Source of the DNA: Mesorhizobium amorphae
Lineage (GTDB): Bacteria; Pseudomonadota; Alphaproteobacteria; Rhizobiales; Rhizobiaceae
Length of the DNA: 64,000 nucleotides
NCBI RefSeq assembly: GCF_014843845.1
Contig: NZ_JHQS01000015.1
Coordinates: 62,001-126,000 of the forward strand
Reading direction: 5' to 3'
The translations under genes were made by a program, and so were the position numbers. Of the stretch, positions 34,413 to 44,232 are shown piece after piece. The stretch's first letter is position 1. Each line of letters opens with the position of its first letter. The notes below the pieces were generated by a model. The model did no database searches, had not been told where the DNA came from, and saw only the letters and a program-made list of their open reading frames with translations.

Positions 34413-35279
34413 TCAGTGCTCCGCATCGACGCTGGTCATGACGGTGTAAAACACCCATGACAGCAGCAGGACGATCAGGAAGTAGATGATCGACATGGCG
34501 GCTGCCGGCCCGAGGTCGAACTGGCCGATGGCAATCTTAACCAGGTCAATCGACATGAATGTCGTCGAATTGCCGGGACCACCGCCGGTGACGACGAAGG
34601 GCTCGGTATAGATCATGAAACTGTCCATGAAGCGCAGAAGCACGGCAATCAGAAGCACGCGGTTCATTTTCGGCAATTGGATGTAGCGGAAGATCGCCCA
34701 GCGCGACGCGCCATCGATCTTGGCGGCTTGATAATAGGCATCCGGTATGGAGACGAGGCCGGCGTAGCAGAGCAGAACGACGAGACTCGTCCAGTGCCAT
34801 ACGTCCATCAGGATGACCGTCACCCAGGCGTCGGTGGGGTCGTTGACATAGTTGTAGTCGATCCCGAGCGACGACAGTGTGTAGCCAAGCAGGCCGATGT
34901 CGATGCGGCCGAACACCTGCCAGATCGTGCCGACGACGTTCCACGGGATGAGCAGCGGCAGGGCCATCAACACCAGGCAGACCGGCACGCCCCAGCCTTT
35001 CTTGGGCATGTTGAGAGCGATGAAGATGCCGAGCGGGATCTCGATGACGAGGATGATTGCGGAGAAGATCAGGTTGCGGACCATCGACAGCCAGAAACGA
35101 TCCGACCCAAGGATTTCGGTGTACCAGTCCGAGCCATTCCAGAAGAAGACGTTGTTTCCGAACGTGTCCTGTACCGAATAGTTGACCACCGTCATCAGGG
35201 GGATCACCGCCGAGAACGCCACCAGCAGAAGCACCGGCAGCACCATGAACCAGGCCTTGTTGTTCCAGGTCTTTTCCAT
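34413..35279 (-). CDS. glpP: Glycerol ABC transporter permease
   Basis: A 288-residue MalF-type permease with six hydrophobic segments and the EAA-type loop IPDAYYQAAKIDGASRWAIF. The ATG abuts the glpT stop. It should form a heterodimer with GlpQ as the membrane channel for glycerol. Assignment follows conserved gene order with the ATPases before it and the second permease after it. Confidence 0.93.
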   Translation of the reverse strand: MEKTWNNKAWFMVLPVLLLVAFSAVIPLMTVVNYSVQDTFGNNVFFWNGSDWYTEILGSDRFWLSMVRNLIFSAIILVIEIPLGIFIALNMPKKGWGVPVCLVLMALPLLIPWNVVGTIWQVFGRIDIGLLGYTLSSLGIDYNYVNDPTDAWVTVILMDVWHWTSLVVLLCYAGLVSIPDAYYQAAKIDGASRWAIFRYIQLPKMNRVLLIAVLLRFMDSFMIYTEPFVVTGGGPGNSTTFMSIDLVKIAIGQFDLGPAAAMSIIYFLIVLLLSWVFYTVMTSVDAEH

Positions 35280-36347
<1,068 letters not shown>

Positions 36348-36358
36348 CGCTTGCCTCT

Positions 36359-37438
36359 CTATGCCGCCAGCTTCGGCGCGGCCACGGCGCGGCCGTGCTC
36401 GTCGAAGACCATGATGTGGCGCGGATCGATGAACACCTCGACCTCTGCGTCGGGTTCGAAATCGCGGATGCCGTGGGTCAGCATGACCCAGCGCGCGTCG
36501 GCAAAGTCGAGATGGATGAAGCTCTCCGAGCCGGTGATCTCGGTGATGGTGACCTTTGCCCGCACCGGCACGGCGGCTACGTTTGGCCGCTCGAGCGACA
36601 GGTGGTGCGGCTGGAAGCCGATCGTATAGTTGGCATCGGCAATGCCGGCGAGATCGGCCGGCACCGGCAATTTGACGCCGCCCTCGAGCAGGAAATCCGG
36701 GCCTTTCTTGGCCAGCACGATGGTGTTGAGCGGCGGGTCGGCGAAGGTCTTTGCCGTCACCAGGTCGACCGGCTTGCGGAACACATCGATGGTCGGCCCG
36801 AACTGGGTGATGCGGCCCTGCGAAAGCGTCGCCGTGTTGCCGCCGAGCAGAAGCGCTTCATGCGGCTCCGTCGTGGCGTAGACGAAGATGGTGCCGGCGG
36901 CGGCGAAGATCTTCGGCAGTTCGGCGCGCAGTTCCTCGCGCAGCTTGTAGTCGAGATTGGCGAGCGGCTCGTCGAGCAGCACCAGGCTGGCATTCTTGAC
37001 GATGGCGCGGGCAAGAGCCGTGCGCTGCTGCTGGCCGCCGGACAGGCTGAGCGGCGTGCGGTCGAGATAGGGCGTCAGCTTCAGAAGTGCTGCTGCGTTG
37101 CGCACTTCCTTGTCGATCTTTGCCTGGTCGGTTCCGGCGACGCGCAACGGCGAGGCTATGTTCTCGTAGACGGTCATCGCCGGGTAGTTGATGAACTGCT
37201 GGTAGACCATGGCGACGTTGCGCTTCTGCACCGGCATTCCGGTGACGTCCTTGCCGTCGAACCAGACCGAGCCCGAGGTCGGCACGTCGAGGCCCGCCAT
37301 CAGCCGCATCAGGCTGGTCTTGCCGGACAGTGTCGGTCCAAGCAGCACGTTGAGCGAGCCGTGCTGAAGCGTCAGCGACACGTCACGGACATGCTCCGCG
37401 GCGCCGACCGTCTTGGTGACGTTTCTCAGTTCCAGCAT
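36359..37438 (-). CDS. glpS: Glycerol ABC transporter ATP-binding protein
   Basis: A 359-residue ABC ATPase with Walker A GPTLSGKTS, Q-loop MVYQQFINYP, signature LSLSGGQQQRTALARA, Walker B LVLLDEPLANLD and a C-terminal TOBE domain. The switch region reads YATTEPHEALLL where a His is usual (TTEPHE), so the canonical switch His is displaced. With GlpT's atypical signature, this suggests one fully functional and one degenerate ATP site in the heterodimer, an inference from motifs. Eleven bases separate it from glpT. Confidence 0.92.
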   Translation of the reverse strand: MLELRNVTKTVGAAEHVRDVSLTLQHGSLNVLLGPTLSGKTSLMRLMAGLDVPTSGSVWFDGKDVTGMPVQKRNVAMVYQQFINYPAMTVYENIASPLRVAGTDQAKIDKEVRNAAALLKLTPYLDRTPLSLSGGQQQRTALARAIVKNASLVLLDEPLANLDYKLREELRAELPKIFAAAGTIFVYATTEPHEALLLGGNTATLSQGRITQFGPTIDVFRKPVDLVTAKTFADPPLNTIVLAKKGPDFLLEGGVKLPVPADLAGIADANYTIGFQPHHLSLERPNVAAVPVRAKVTITEITGSESFIHLDFADARWVMLTHGIRDFEPDAEVEVFIDPRHIMVFDEHGRAVAAPKLAA

Positions 37439-37477
37439 GATGCCTCCTCCCAGGCTTTCTGCATCAGCCAGCCATCC

Positions 37478-39004
37478 TTATTCTGCCGCCGCGACATGGC
37501 GCCGGCTTATTCCGCGCATGAATTCGTCCAGTGCACCCGCCTGCTCGCGGCTCAACTGCAGGCCGCGCTTGGTCCGGCGCCACAATACATCTTCCGCTGT
37601 CATCGCCCACTCGTTTTGAACGAGATAGCGCACCTCGGCCTCGTAGAGATCGGCGCCGAAATTCCGGCCGAGATCGGCATTCGACCTGGCGAGGCCGAGC
37701 AGCGTGCGAGCGCGGGTGCCGTAGAGGCGGGTCAGCCGTCGGGCCAGGCGCGCATCGAGAAACGGATAGGCGGTCTTCAGCTTCGCCACTTCGACGTCGA
37801 AACCGGTGGCCGGGAAATCGCCGCCGGGTAACGGAGCGTTGGCGGTCCACGGCTTGCCGCGCTTGCCGAGGAAAGCCTCGATCTTTTCCAGCATCGATTC
37901 CGACAGCCGGCGATAGGTGGTGATCTTGCCGCCAAAGGCGTTGACGATCGGCGCCGCGCCCTCGCCGCCGTCGGCCTTCAGCACATAGTCGCGGGTCGCT
38001 TCCTGTGCCTTCGAGGCGCCGTCGTCATAGAGCGGGCGCACGGCGGAATAGGTCCAGACGATGTCCGAACGCTTGACGCCTTGCGCGAAATATTCGCTCG
38101 CTGCCGCGCACAGATAGTCGATCTCGGTATCGCTGATCTTCACCTCGTGCGGATCGCCCGGATAATCCCGGTCGGTGGTGCCGATCAGTGTGAATTCTTC
38201 CTCATAGGGGATGGCGAAAATGATGCGGCCATCCTTGTTCTGGAAGAAGTAGGCGCGCGGATCGTCGAACTTCTTGTTGATGACGATGTGGCTGCCCTGC
38301 ACCAGGCGCACATTGTGCACGTCGTTCAGGCCGACCGTCGCCGACAGCACCTGGTCGACCCAAGGGCCGGCGGCATTGACCAGAAGCCGCGCCTTGACCT
38401 CTTCGGCCTGCCCGGTGTGGACGTCTTCCAGCCTTATCGCCCAGAGATCGCCCTCGCGGCGTGCGCTGACCACCTTCGTTCGGGTTCGGATGGTTGCGCC
38501 GCGGTCGGCGGCATCGCGTGCGTTAAGCGCCACCAGCCTGGCATCGTTGACCCAGCCGTCGGAATATTCGAAAGCCTTGCGAAACAGCGGCTTCAGCGGC
38601 TTGCCAGCCGGGTCCTTCGCCATGTCCAGCGTCTTCGTCGCCGGCAGCAATTTGCGCCCGCCAATATGGTCGTAGAGGAACAGGCCGAGCCGGATCAGCC
38701 AGGCCGGACGCAGGCCCTTGGCGTAAGGCAGCACGAAACGCATCGGCCAGATGATGTGCGGCGCGTTCTTCCAGAGCACCTCGCGCTCCATCAGCGCTTC
38801 GCGCACCAGGCGGAACTCATAGAATTCGAGATAGCGCAGGCCGCCATGGATCAGCTTGGTCGAGCCGGACGACGTTCCGCTGGCCAGATCGTTCATCTCG
38901 GCCAGAAAAACCGAAAAGCCACGCCCGGCAGCGTCGCGGGCGATGCCGCAGCCGTTGATGCCGCCGCCGATGACGAAAATGTCATGGATCGGAGATGCGT
39001 CCAA
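37478..39004 (-). CDS. glpD: Glycerol-3-phosphate dehydrogenase
   Basis: Oxidises glycerol-3-phosphate to dihydroxyacetone phosphate at the inner membrane, passing electrons to quinone. 508 residues, normal for the aerobic enzyme. FAD-binding motif IFVIGGGINGCGIARDAAGR at the N-terminus, then SSGSTKLIHGGLRYLE, LLVNAAGPWVDQVL, and IGTTDRDYPGDP. Follows glpR in the operon after a 138-base gap with TTTCG repeats that probably are GlpR sites. Confidence 0.97.
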   Translation of the reverse strand: MDASPIHDIFVIGGGINGCGIARDAAGRGFSVFLAEMNDLASGTSSGSTKLIHGGLRYLEFYEFRLVREALMEREVLWKNAPHIIWPMRFVLPYAKGLRPAWLIRLGLFLYDHIGGRKLLPATKTLDMAKDPAGKPLKPLFRKAFEYSDGWVNDARLVALNARDAADRGATIRTRTKVVSARREGDLWAIRLEDVHTGQAEEVKARLLVNAAGPWVDQVLSATVGLNDVHNVRLVQGSHIVINKKFDDPRAYFFQNKDGRIIFAIPYEEEFTLIGTTDRDYPGDPHEVKISDTEIDYLCAAASEYFAQGVKRSDIVWTYSAVRPLYDDGASKAQEATRDYVLKADGGEGAAPIVNAFGGKITTYRRLSESMLEKIEAFLGKRGKPWTANAPLPGGDFPATGFDVEVAKLKTAYPFLDARLARRLTRLYGTRARTLLGLARSNADLGRNFGADLYEAEVRYLVQNEWAMTAEDVLWRRTKRGLQLSREQAGALDEFMRGISRRHVAAAE

Positions 39005-39066
39005 GAAGTCCTCCAGCGATTTCGCATTGCAGCATTTTTGGTCTATTGCGAAACCGTTGCGGGATT

Positions 39067-39096
39067 ATTTCGAAATAGGAACGAATGTCAAACGAA
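39067..39096. promoter_or_regulatory. Putative GlpR operator upstream of glpD
   Basis: The 10-bp palindrome ATTTCGAAAT (39067-39076), then AACGAATG and AAACGAAAT, give three TTTCG/ATTCG half-sites in 30 bases, resembling DeoR-type GlpR sites. Confidence 0.55.
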
Positions 39097-39142
39097 ATAT
39101 CACAGACATGTGAGAGGCCTGTGATGCGGCCCCAAAAGCCGC

Positions 39143-39910
39143 CTAGCCGAGCGCCGTCTCGATCAACTGAACCTCCGCCTCCTGGCAGATTTTGCGTACC
39201 GAAGGGATGTCGCAACGGTCGGTGATGAAGGTATTGACCTGCGACAGATGACCGATGCGAACGGGCGCGGTGCGTTCGAACTTGGTCTGGTCGGAGACCA
39301 GGATGACGTGCCTGGCATTGGCGATGATAGCTTGCGCTACTTTCACTTCGCGAAAATCGAAATCGAGCAACGCGCCGTCATGGTCGATGGCCGAGGCGCC
39401 GATGACCGCGTAGTCGACCTTGAACTGCCGGATGAAATCGACCGCCGCCTCACCGACCACGCCGCCGTCGGAGCCGCGAACGACACCGCCGGCAATCACC
39501 ACCTCGATCGAAGGATACACGCGCATCCTATTGGCAACATTTATGTTATTGGTGATGACCATGAGGCCGTTGTGGTCCAAAAGCGCCTTGCTGACCGACT
39601 CGGTCGTGGTGCCGATGTTGATGAACAGCGAGGCATTGTCGGGGATCAGCCTGGCCGCCGCACGGCCGATCGCCTCCTTCTCGTCGGCAGCGATCTTGCG
39701 CCGCGCCTCATACTCCATATTCTCGATGCCGGACGGGAAAAGCGCGCCGCCATGGATGCGCGAAAGCAGCCGCTGATCGCAGAGATCGTTGAGGTCCTTG
39801 CGGATGGTCTGCGGCGTCACGTTGAAATGCGTCGCCAGATCGTCGACCAGGACGCGGCCCTGGTCCTTGGCCATCTGGATGATTTCGGCGTGGCGCGGCG
39901 ACAGATACAT
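39143..39910 (-). CDS. glpR: DeoR-family glycerol-3-phosphate regulon repressor
   Basis: A 255-residue DeoR-type repressor. N-terminal helix-turn-helix (RHAEIIQMAKDQGRVLVDDL, THFNVTPQTIRKDLNDLC, SRIHGGALFP), then a sugar-phosphate sensor domain with INIGTTTESVSKAL and DFDFREVKVAQ. GGGAGG six bases upstream supports ATG 39910; TTG 39913 also opens the frame. It presumably represses the operon until glycerol-3-phosphate accumulates. An inverted repeat just upstream suggests autoregulation. Confidence 0.93.
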   Translation of the reverse strand: MYLSPRHAEIIQMAKDQGRVLVDDLATHFNVTPQTIRKDLNDLCDQRLLSRIHGGALFPSGIENMEYEARRKIAADEKEAIGRAAARLIPDNASLFINIGTTTESVSKALLDHNGLMVITNNINVANRMRVYPSIEVVIAGGVVRGSDGGVVGEAAVDFIRQFKVDYAVIGASAIDHDGALLDFDFREVKVAQAIIANARHVILVSDQTKFERTAPVRIGHLSQVNTFITDRCDIPSVRKICQEAEVQLIETALG

Positions 39911-39924
39911 CAAAAGCCTCCCGT

Positions 39925-39957
39925 TTTCGTTTTTCTTGTCTATACCTGAAAACGAAA
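39925..39957. promoter_or_regulatory. Putative GlpR operator upstream of glpR
   Basis: TTTCGTTTT (39925-39933) and AAAACGAAA (39949-39957) form a perfect 9-bp inverted repeat with a 15-base spacer, immediately upstream of the glpR ribosome site. Confidence 0.6.
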
Positions 39958-40035
39958 GCGATGAAAAGGCATAAGCCGGCTAATGAACATGATCCGATTG
40001 CAAAGGCAAACCCGCGCGCGGCTGCCGGCGTCGCT

Positions 40036-41448
40036 TCAAGCAAGCCCGCGCGCAATTTCCGTCACGACGTCGAATGCCGCATCGACATCGGCCGCCGTCG
40101 CCTCGAACTGGCCAGCCTGGAAGCGAATCGCGACGCGTCCATCCACGCGTGTCTGAGTGAGATAGATGCGGCCATCATCATTGATGGCGTTGACCAGGCT
40201 AAGATTGTGCTCGTCGGAATCGGCGCCCGCCGCTGCCCGATGCCGGAACGAAAACAGCGACAGCATCGGTTCGGTGACGATCTCGAAATCCGCCTCCCTT
40301 GCCAAGCGCGCGGCGAGGCCCTCGCTCCAGGTGACATGGTTGCGGATCATGGTGCGCAGTCCTTCCAGCCCATGGGCGCGCAACAGGAACCAGAGTTTCA
40401 GCGCCCGGAAGCGCCGGCCGAGCGGTACGGTCCATTCGGAATAGTTGATGATACCGTCATGGCCATGGGTCTTCAGGAACTCGGGTTTGATCGCCAGCGT
40501 GCGGACCAGGTCCTCGGGCTGACGAATGAACTGGACCGAGCAGTCGAATTGCGCGCCCAGCCATTTGTGCGGGTTGAAGACAACGGAATCCGCCTCTTCG
40601 ACGCCGCTCCAGAAATGCCGGTATTCCGGGCAGATCATCGCCGATCCGGCCCAGGCGGCGTCGACATGCAAATAAAGCCCGTGCCGCTTGGCAACCGCGG
40701 CGACGGCGGCAATGTCGTCGGTGCCGCCGGTGCTGGTACCGCCAACGCTGGCGATGATGCCCGCAGGCAGCATACCGGCCTTGCGGTCGGCGATGATGGC
40801 CGATTCAAGTGCTGCCGTGTCCATGGCGCGAAACCGGCCGGCAACAGGAATGCGGACAAGGTTCTCCTCGCCGATGCCGGCAACCCAGATCGCGCGGTCG
40901 ATCGAGGTATGGACCTGGTCGGAGGAATAGACGCGCACCCTTGCCTGCCCGGCCAGACCTTGTTTGTTGCCCTGCCAGTCGAGCGCCCGCTCCCGCATGG
41001 TCAGCACGGCCGCCAGCGTTGCCGATGAGGCCGAGTCCTGGATGACACCGGAGAACCCGTCAGGCAGGCCGAGTGCCTGGCGCATCCAGTCGACGGTGCG
41101 CGTCTCGAGTTCGGTCGCTGCCGGCGAGGTCTGCCACAGCATGCATTGCGCGGCCAGCGCCGAGACCAGATATTCGGCCACCACCGAGACAGGCGCCGCA
41201 TTGGCCGGGAAATAGGCGAAGAAGCGCGGATGCTGCCAATGCGTCATGCCGGGTACGATCTTCTGCTCAAAATCGGCAAAGATCCTGTCCATCGGCTCCG
41301 CCGTTTCCGGCGGCGAGGCTTCGATGCTGCGGAAAATGGCACCTGGCGAAAGCGCCGGCCGAACCGGCCTTTCGCGCAATGTGTCGCGATAGTCGGCGCC
41401 CCAATCGGCGGCGCGCCTCGACCACGCACGGAATTCATCGTTGTTCAT
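40036..41448 (-). CDS. PLP-dependent group II decarboxylase (aromatic amino acid decarboxylase-like)
   Basis: A 470-residue enzyme of the DDC/AADC family. Motifs: IVPGMTHWQHPRFFAYFP, DSASSATLAAVLTMRERAL, SVGGTSTGGTDD, HVDAAWAGSAMICPEYR and the PLP lysine in VFNPHKWLGAQFDCS. C-terminal IRFQAGQFEATAADVD is also typical. GGGAGG precedes ATG 41448. Likely decarboxylates an aromatic amino acid (tryptophan, tyrosine, phenylalanine or DOPA); specificity cannot be read from these motifs. It stands alone between the glycerol operon and the Anbu cluster. Confidence 0.93.
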   Translation of the reverse strand: MNNDEFRAWSRRAADWGADYRDTLRERPVRPALSPGAIFRSIEASPPETAEPMDRIFADFEQKIVPGMTHWQHPRFFAYFPANAAPVSVVAEYLVSALAAQCMLWQTSPAATELETRTVDWMRQALGLPDGFSGVIQDSASSATLAAVLTMRERALDWQGNKQGLAGQARVRVYSSDQVHTSIDRAIWVAGIGEENLVRIPVAGRFRAMDTAALESAIIADRKAGMLPAGIIASVGGTSTGGTDDIAAVAAVAKRHGLYLHVDAAWAGSAMICPEYRHFWSGVEEADSVVFNPHKWLGAQFDCSVQFIRQPEDLVRTLAIKPEFLKTHGHDGIINYSEWTVPLGRRFRALKLWFLLRAHGLEGLRTMIRNHVTWSEGLAARLAREADFEIVTEPMLSLFSFRHRAAAGADSDEHNLSLVNAINDDGRIYLTQTRVDGRVAIRFQAGQFEATAADVDAAFDVVTEIARGLA

Positions 41449-41553
41449 CGCATCCTCCCGAAACGCATCATGGCCGGCTCCCAACCAGCATCTTCCGCCG
41501 CTTTAATTAACACGTTAAATATAATGCAACCCAGCCGTAAGGCCGAAAGCGCC

Positions 41554-42285
41554 CTACCCGGGAAAGTCAGGCAGGCTGGCAAAGGCCGCTTTCAGCGCGC
41601 TCGACCACCCATCCGATATGGTGCGGTAATATTGATCGTCCTGGCCAATCCGCTTCTTCAGGCTGATCTTGAAGGCGTCCTTCTCGTAGAACAGCAGGTC
41701 AAGCGGCAGACCGACCGACAGGTTCGACTTCAGCGTCGAATCGAACGAGACCAATAGCAGCTTGACGGTCTCGGCCAGGCTCATCGTCTTTTCATAGGCG
41801 CGGATGATGATCGGCTTGCCGTACTTGGTCTCGCCGATCTGGAAGAACGGCGTGTCGTCAGTCGATTCGATGAAATTGCCTTCTGGATAGATCATGAACA
41901 GGCGCGGCGCGCTGCCCTTGATCTGGCCGCCGAGGATGAAGGAGGCATTGAAATAGGAATCCGCCTTCTCGCCTGCCGGCGAGGAATGGGCGATGACTTC
42001 CTTGACCGTGTCGCCAACCAGCCGCACCGTCTGGTACATGGACGGCGTTTCCAAGAGCGTCGCGTGGCGATCCGCCACCGCCTTGGTGCGCTCGTCGAGC
42101 AGGCTGACGACGGCCTGCGTCGTCGCCAGGTTGCCGGCCGACATCAGCACGATGACGCGCTCGCCCGACTCCTCCCAGACATGCATTTTCTTGAAGGTCG
42201 AGATCGAATCCATGCCGGCATTGGTGCGGGTGTCCGACATGAACACGAGTCCGCGATCAATCTTCAGGCCGACGCAATAGGTCAT
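41554..42285 (-). CDS. Anbu-type proteasome-like peptidase
   Basis: A 243-residue Ntn-hydrolase. MTYCVGLKIDRGLVFMSDTR places Thr2 as the exposed nucleophile after Met removal, and SDTRTNAG with FKKMHVWEE and LMSAGNLA match Anbu/COG3484 (ancestral beta subunit). It is the last of four genes, transglutaminase, alpha-E and circularly permuted ATP-grasp, that consistently travel with Anbu. The cluster has been proposed to make or process a peptide-linked product; substrate unknown. Confidence 0.94.
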   Translation of the reverse strand: MTYCVGLKIDRGLVFMSDTRTNAGMDSISTFKKMHVWEESGERVIVLMSAGNLATTQAVVSLLDERTKAVADRHATLLETPSMYQTVRLVGDTVKEVIAHSSPAGEKADSYFNASFILGGQIKGSAPRLFMIYPEGNFIESTDDTPFFQIGETKYGKPIIIRAYEKTMSLAETVKLLLVSFDSTLKSNLSVGLPLDLLFYEKDAFKISLKKRIGQDDQYYRTISDGWSSALKAAFASLPDFPG

Positions 42286-42315
42286 CGATTCTCTTTAGCA
42301 GCGATTCCGTTGGAA

Positions 42316-43119
42316 TTACTGCTCTACCGTGACGGTGACGGCAAGCTGTTCTTGCGCTTGTCCCAGCCTGATCCCAGAAACCGGCGAGGCATCGCGATAA
42401 TCCCGGCCGGTTGCCACTCTCACATAGCGCTCGTCGGGAGAAATACCGTTGGCGGCATCGAAGGCGACCCAACCCAGGCCTTGGACATGCGCTTCGGCCC
42501 AAGCATGGCTGGCCGCCTGCTGGACCATCGCGTCCATCATCAGATAGCCGCTGATATAGCGGGCCGGAAAACCCATGGCACGCGCGGCAGCGGTGAAGAT
42601 ATGGCTGTGGTCCTGGCAGACACCGGTTTTGAGCGCCAGCGCGTCCTCGGCCGGCGTCATGACATTGGTGGTCCCGGGCTTGTAGGCGACGCGCTCGCCG
42701 ATGATGGCCATCAGCCTGTGCAATCGCTCGATGTCGGTGCCCTTGCCCACTGAGGCGGCAAGTTCGCGAATGCCTTCGCCAATAGCGGTCAACGTCGTCT
42801 CCTGGCCAAACAGCCAGAGCGGCGCAAAACCCTGATGCGGTCCCGAAACGCCCGTGGTGTCGCGCGTCACCACTTCGCCCGACGCTTCGATGGTGATGGC
42901 ATGCTGCTCGCCCTCGACGCTCAGCAGCCGCGTGTCATTGCCGAAATGGTCGGTGAAGCGCACTTCCTCGCGCGCGCCGTCGATCCTCAGTTCCCACGAC
43001 AGCACGGTCTGCGTGTGCCCGCTGAGCGGAAGCAAGCGCAGGCGCTGCAGCAGATACTGAACCGGCGCGTCGTAGCTGTATTCGGTCCGGTGGGTGATCT
43101 TCAGCCGCATGGGCGTCAT
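42316..43119 (-). CDS. Transglutaminase-like cysteine peptidase (Anbu cluster)
   Basis: A 267-residue protein. The N-terminal 80 residues form a beta-sandwich (MRLKITHRTEYSYDAPVQYL) and the core has the catalytic triad signatures TGVCQDHSHIFTAAARAMGF (Cys), SHAWAEAHVQGLGWVAFD (His) and a following Asp in FDAANGI. Immediately upstream of the Anbu peptidase. An internal ATG at 43110 could be the real start. In this cluster it may hydrolyse or form amide bonds on the product of the ATP-grasp protein. Confidence 0.93.
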   Translation of the reverse strand: MTPMRLKITHRTEYSYDAPVQYLLQRLRLLPLSGHTQTVLSWELRIDGAREEVRFTDHFGNDTRLLSVEGEQHAITIEASGEVVTRDTTGVSGPHQGFAPLWLFGQETTLTAIGEGIRELAASVGKGTDIERLHRLMAIIGERVAYKPGTTNVMTPAEDALALKTGVCQDHSHIFTAAARAMGFPARYISGYLMMDAMVQQAASHAWAEAHVQGLGWVAFDAANGISPDERYVRVATGRDYRDASPVSGIRLGQAQEQLAVTVTVEQ

Positions 43120-43154
43120 TTTCCATTTGCGAGCATGATCTTGCGGGATCGTGC

Positions 43155-44096
43155 TCAGTAGAATTTGTAATCCTGCGCGATCTCGTCGCCGAGCCTGGTG
43201 TTGTCGCGAATGAAATTGGCCAGGAATTCATGCAGGCCGGCGTCGAATATATCCTTGATGGAGCCCGCCCTCAGCATGGCCTGGGTCTTGTCGGCGGTCG
43301 CATGGCAGGCATGGCGTTCGCCATAGTCGTCGCCGAGGAATTTCAGATGTTCGGCGAGGAAGCGGTAGCAGAAGGTCAGCGAGCGCGGCATGCGGACATT
43401 GAGGATCAGATAGTCGGCGATGTTGGTCGGCTTGTAGTCGGCTTCGTAGACCCAGCGATAGGAGCGGTGCGCCGAGACCGAACGCAGGATCGATTCCCAT
43501 TGATAATTGTCGAGCGTCGAGCCGACCCAGGAGATCGACGGCAGCAGCACGTAGTATTTCACGTCGAGGATGCGCGCCGTGTTGTCGGCGCGTTCGACAT
43601 AGGTGCCGAGCTGCGAGAAATCGAAGATCTCGTTGCGCAGCATGGTGCCGTAGAACGAGCCGCGGATCAGCGCCGTCTCGCGCTTGATCGCATCGAGAAC
43701 ACTTGGCAGGTCGCGTTCGTCGATGGGTCTCGCCAGCATGCGCTTCAGCGACATCCAGGCTTCGTTGATGCTTTCCCAGGTTTCGCGGGTCAGCGCCGTG
43801 CGCACCATGCGGGCATTGTTGCGCGCCGTCTCGATCGCCGACATCGTGCTCGACGGGTTCGAAGTGTCGCGCAAAAGGAAATCGGCGACATTGGCTGCCG
43901 TGTAGTCCTGGTATTTTTGAGTGAAGGCAACGTCCGCGCCGGCACTGAGCAGCACCGAATTCCACTCTTCCGAGGCATTCTGGGTGCGCGTCAGCGCCAT
44001 GCGCAGGCCGGCATCGACCAGGCGGGCCATGTTTTCCGCCCGCTCGATGTAGCGGTTCATCCAGTAGAGCCCGTTGGCGGTGCGGCCGAGAAGCAT
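43155..44096 (-). CDS. Alpha-E domain protein (Anbu cluster)
   Basis: A 313-residue all-helical protein starting MLLGRTANGLYWMNRYIERA with ENMARLVDAGLR, then LGTYVERADNTARILDVKYY and HEFLANFIRDNTRLG. These ERAxNxAR motifs define the alpha-E family. It always accompanies the circularly permuted ATP-grasp enzyme, sometimes fused. Function unknown; perhaps a scaffold for the ligase. Confidence 0.94.
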   Translation of the reverse strand: MLLGRTANGLYWMNRYIERAENMARLVDAGLRMALTRTQNASEEWNSVLLSAGADVAFTQKYQDYTAANVADFLLRDTSNPSSTMSAIETARNNARMVRTALTRETWESINEAWMSLKRMLARPIDERDLPSVLDAIKRETALIRGSFYGTMLRNEIFDFSQLGTYVERADNTARILDVKYYVLLPSISWVGSTLDNYQWESILRSVSAHRSYRWVYEADYKPTNIADYLILNVRMPRSLTFCYRFLAEHLKFLGDDYGERHACHATADKTQAMLRAGSIKDIFDAGLHEFLANFIRDNTRLGDEIAQDYKFY

Positions 44097-44232
44097 GGGG
44101 AGAGGCCCTTCGGGCTAGTGAGTAGTGAATAGTGAATAGTGAATAGTATGTGCTTGAATATCGATGGAATATGGCATTGCGCTGTCCCTCTACTACTGCC
44201 TACTGACTACTCACTATTTCTACTCACTCATC
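44097..44232. repeat. Heptamer repeats in the Anbu cluster gap
   Basis: TAGTGAG at 44116 followed by three TAGTGAA units (44123-44143), and complementary CTACTCACTATT-type sequence at about 44207-44227, so the region can fold back. No gene. Confidence 0.6.
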
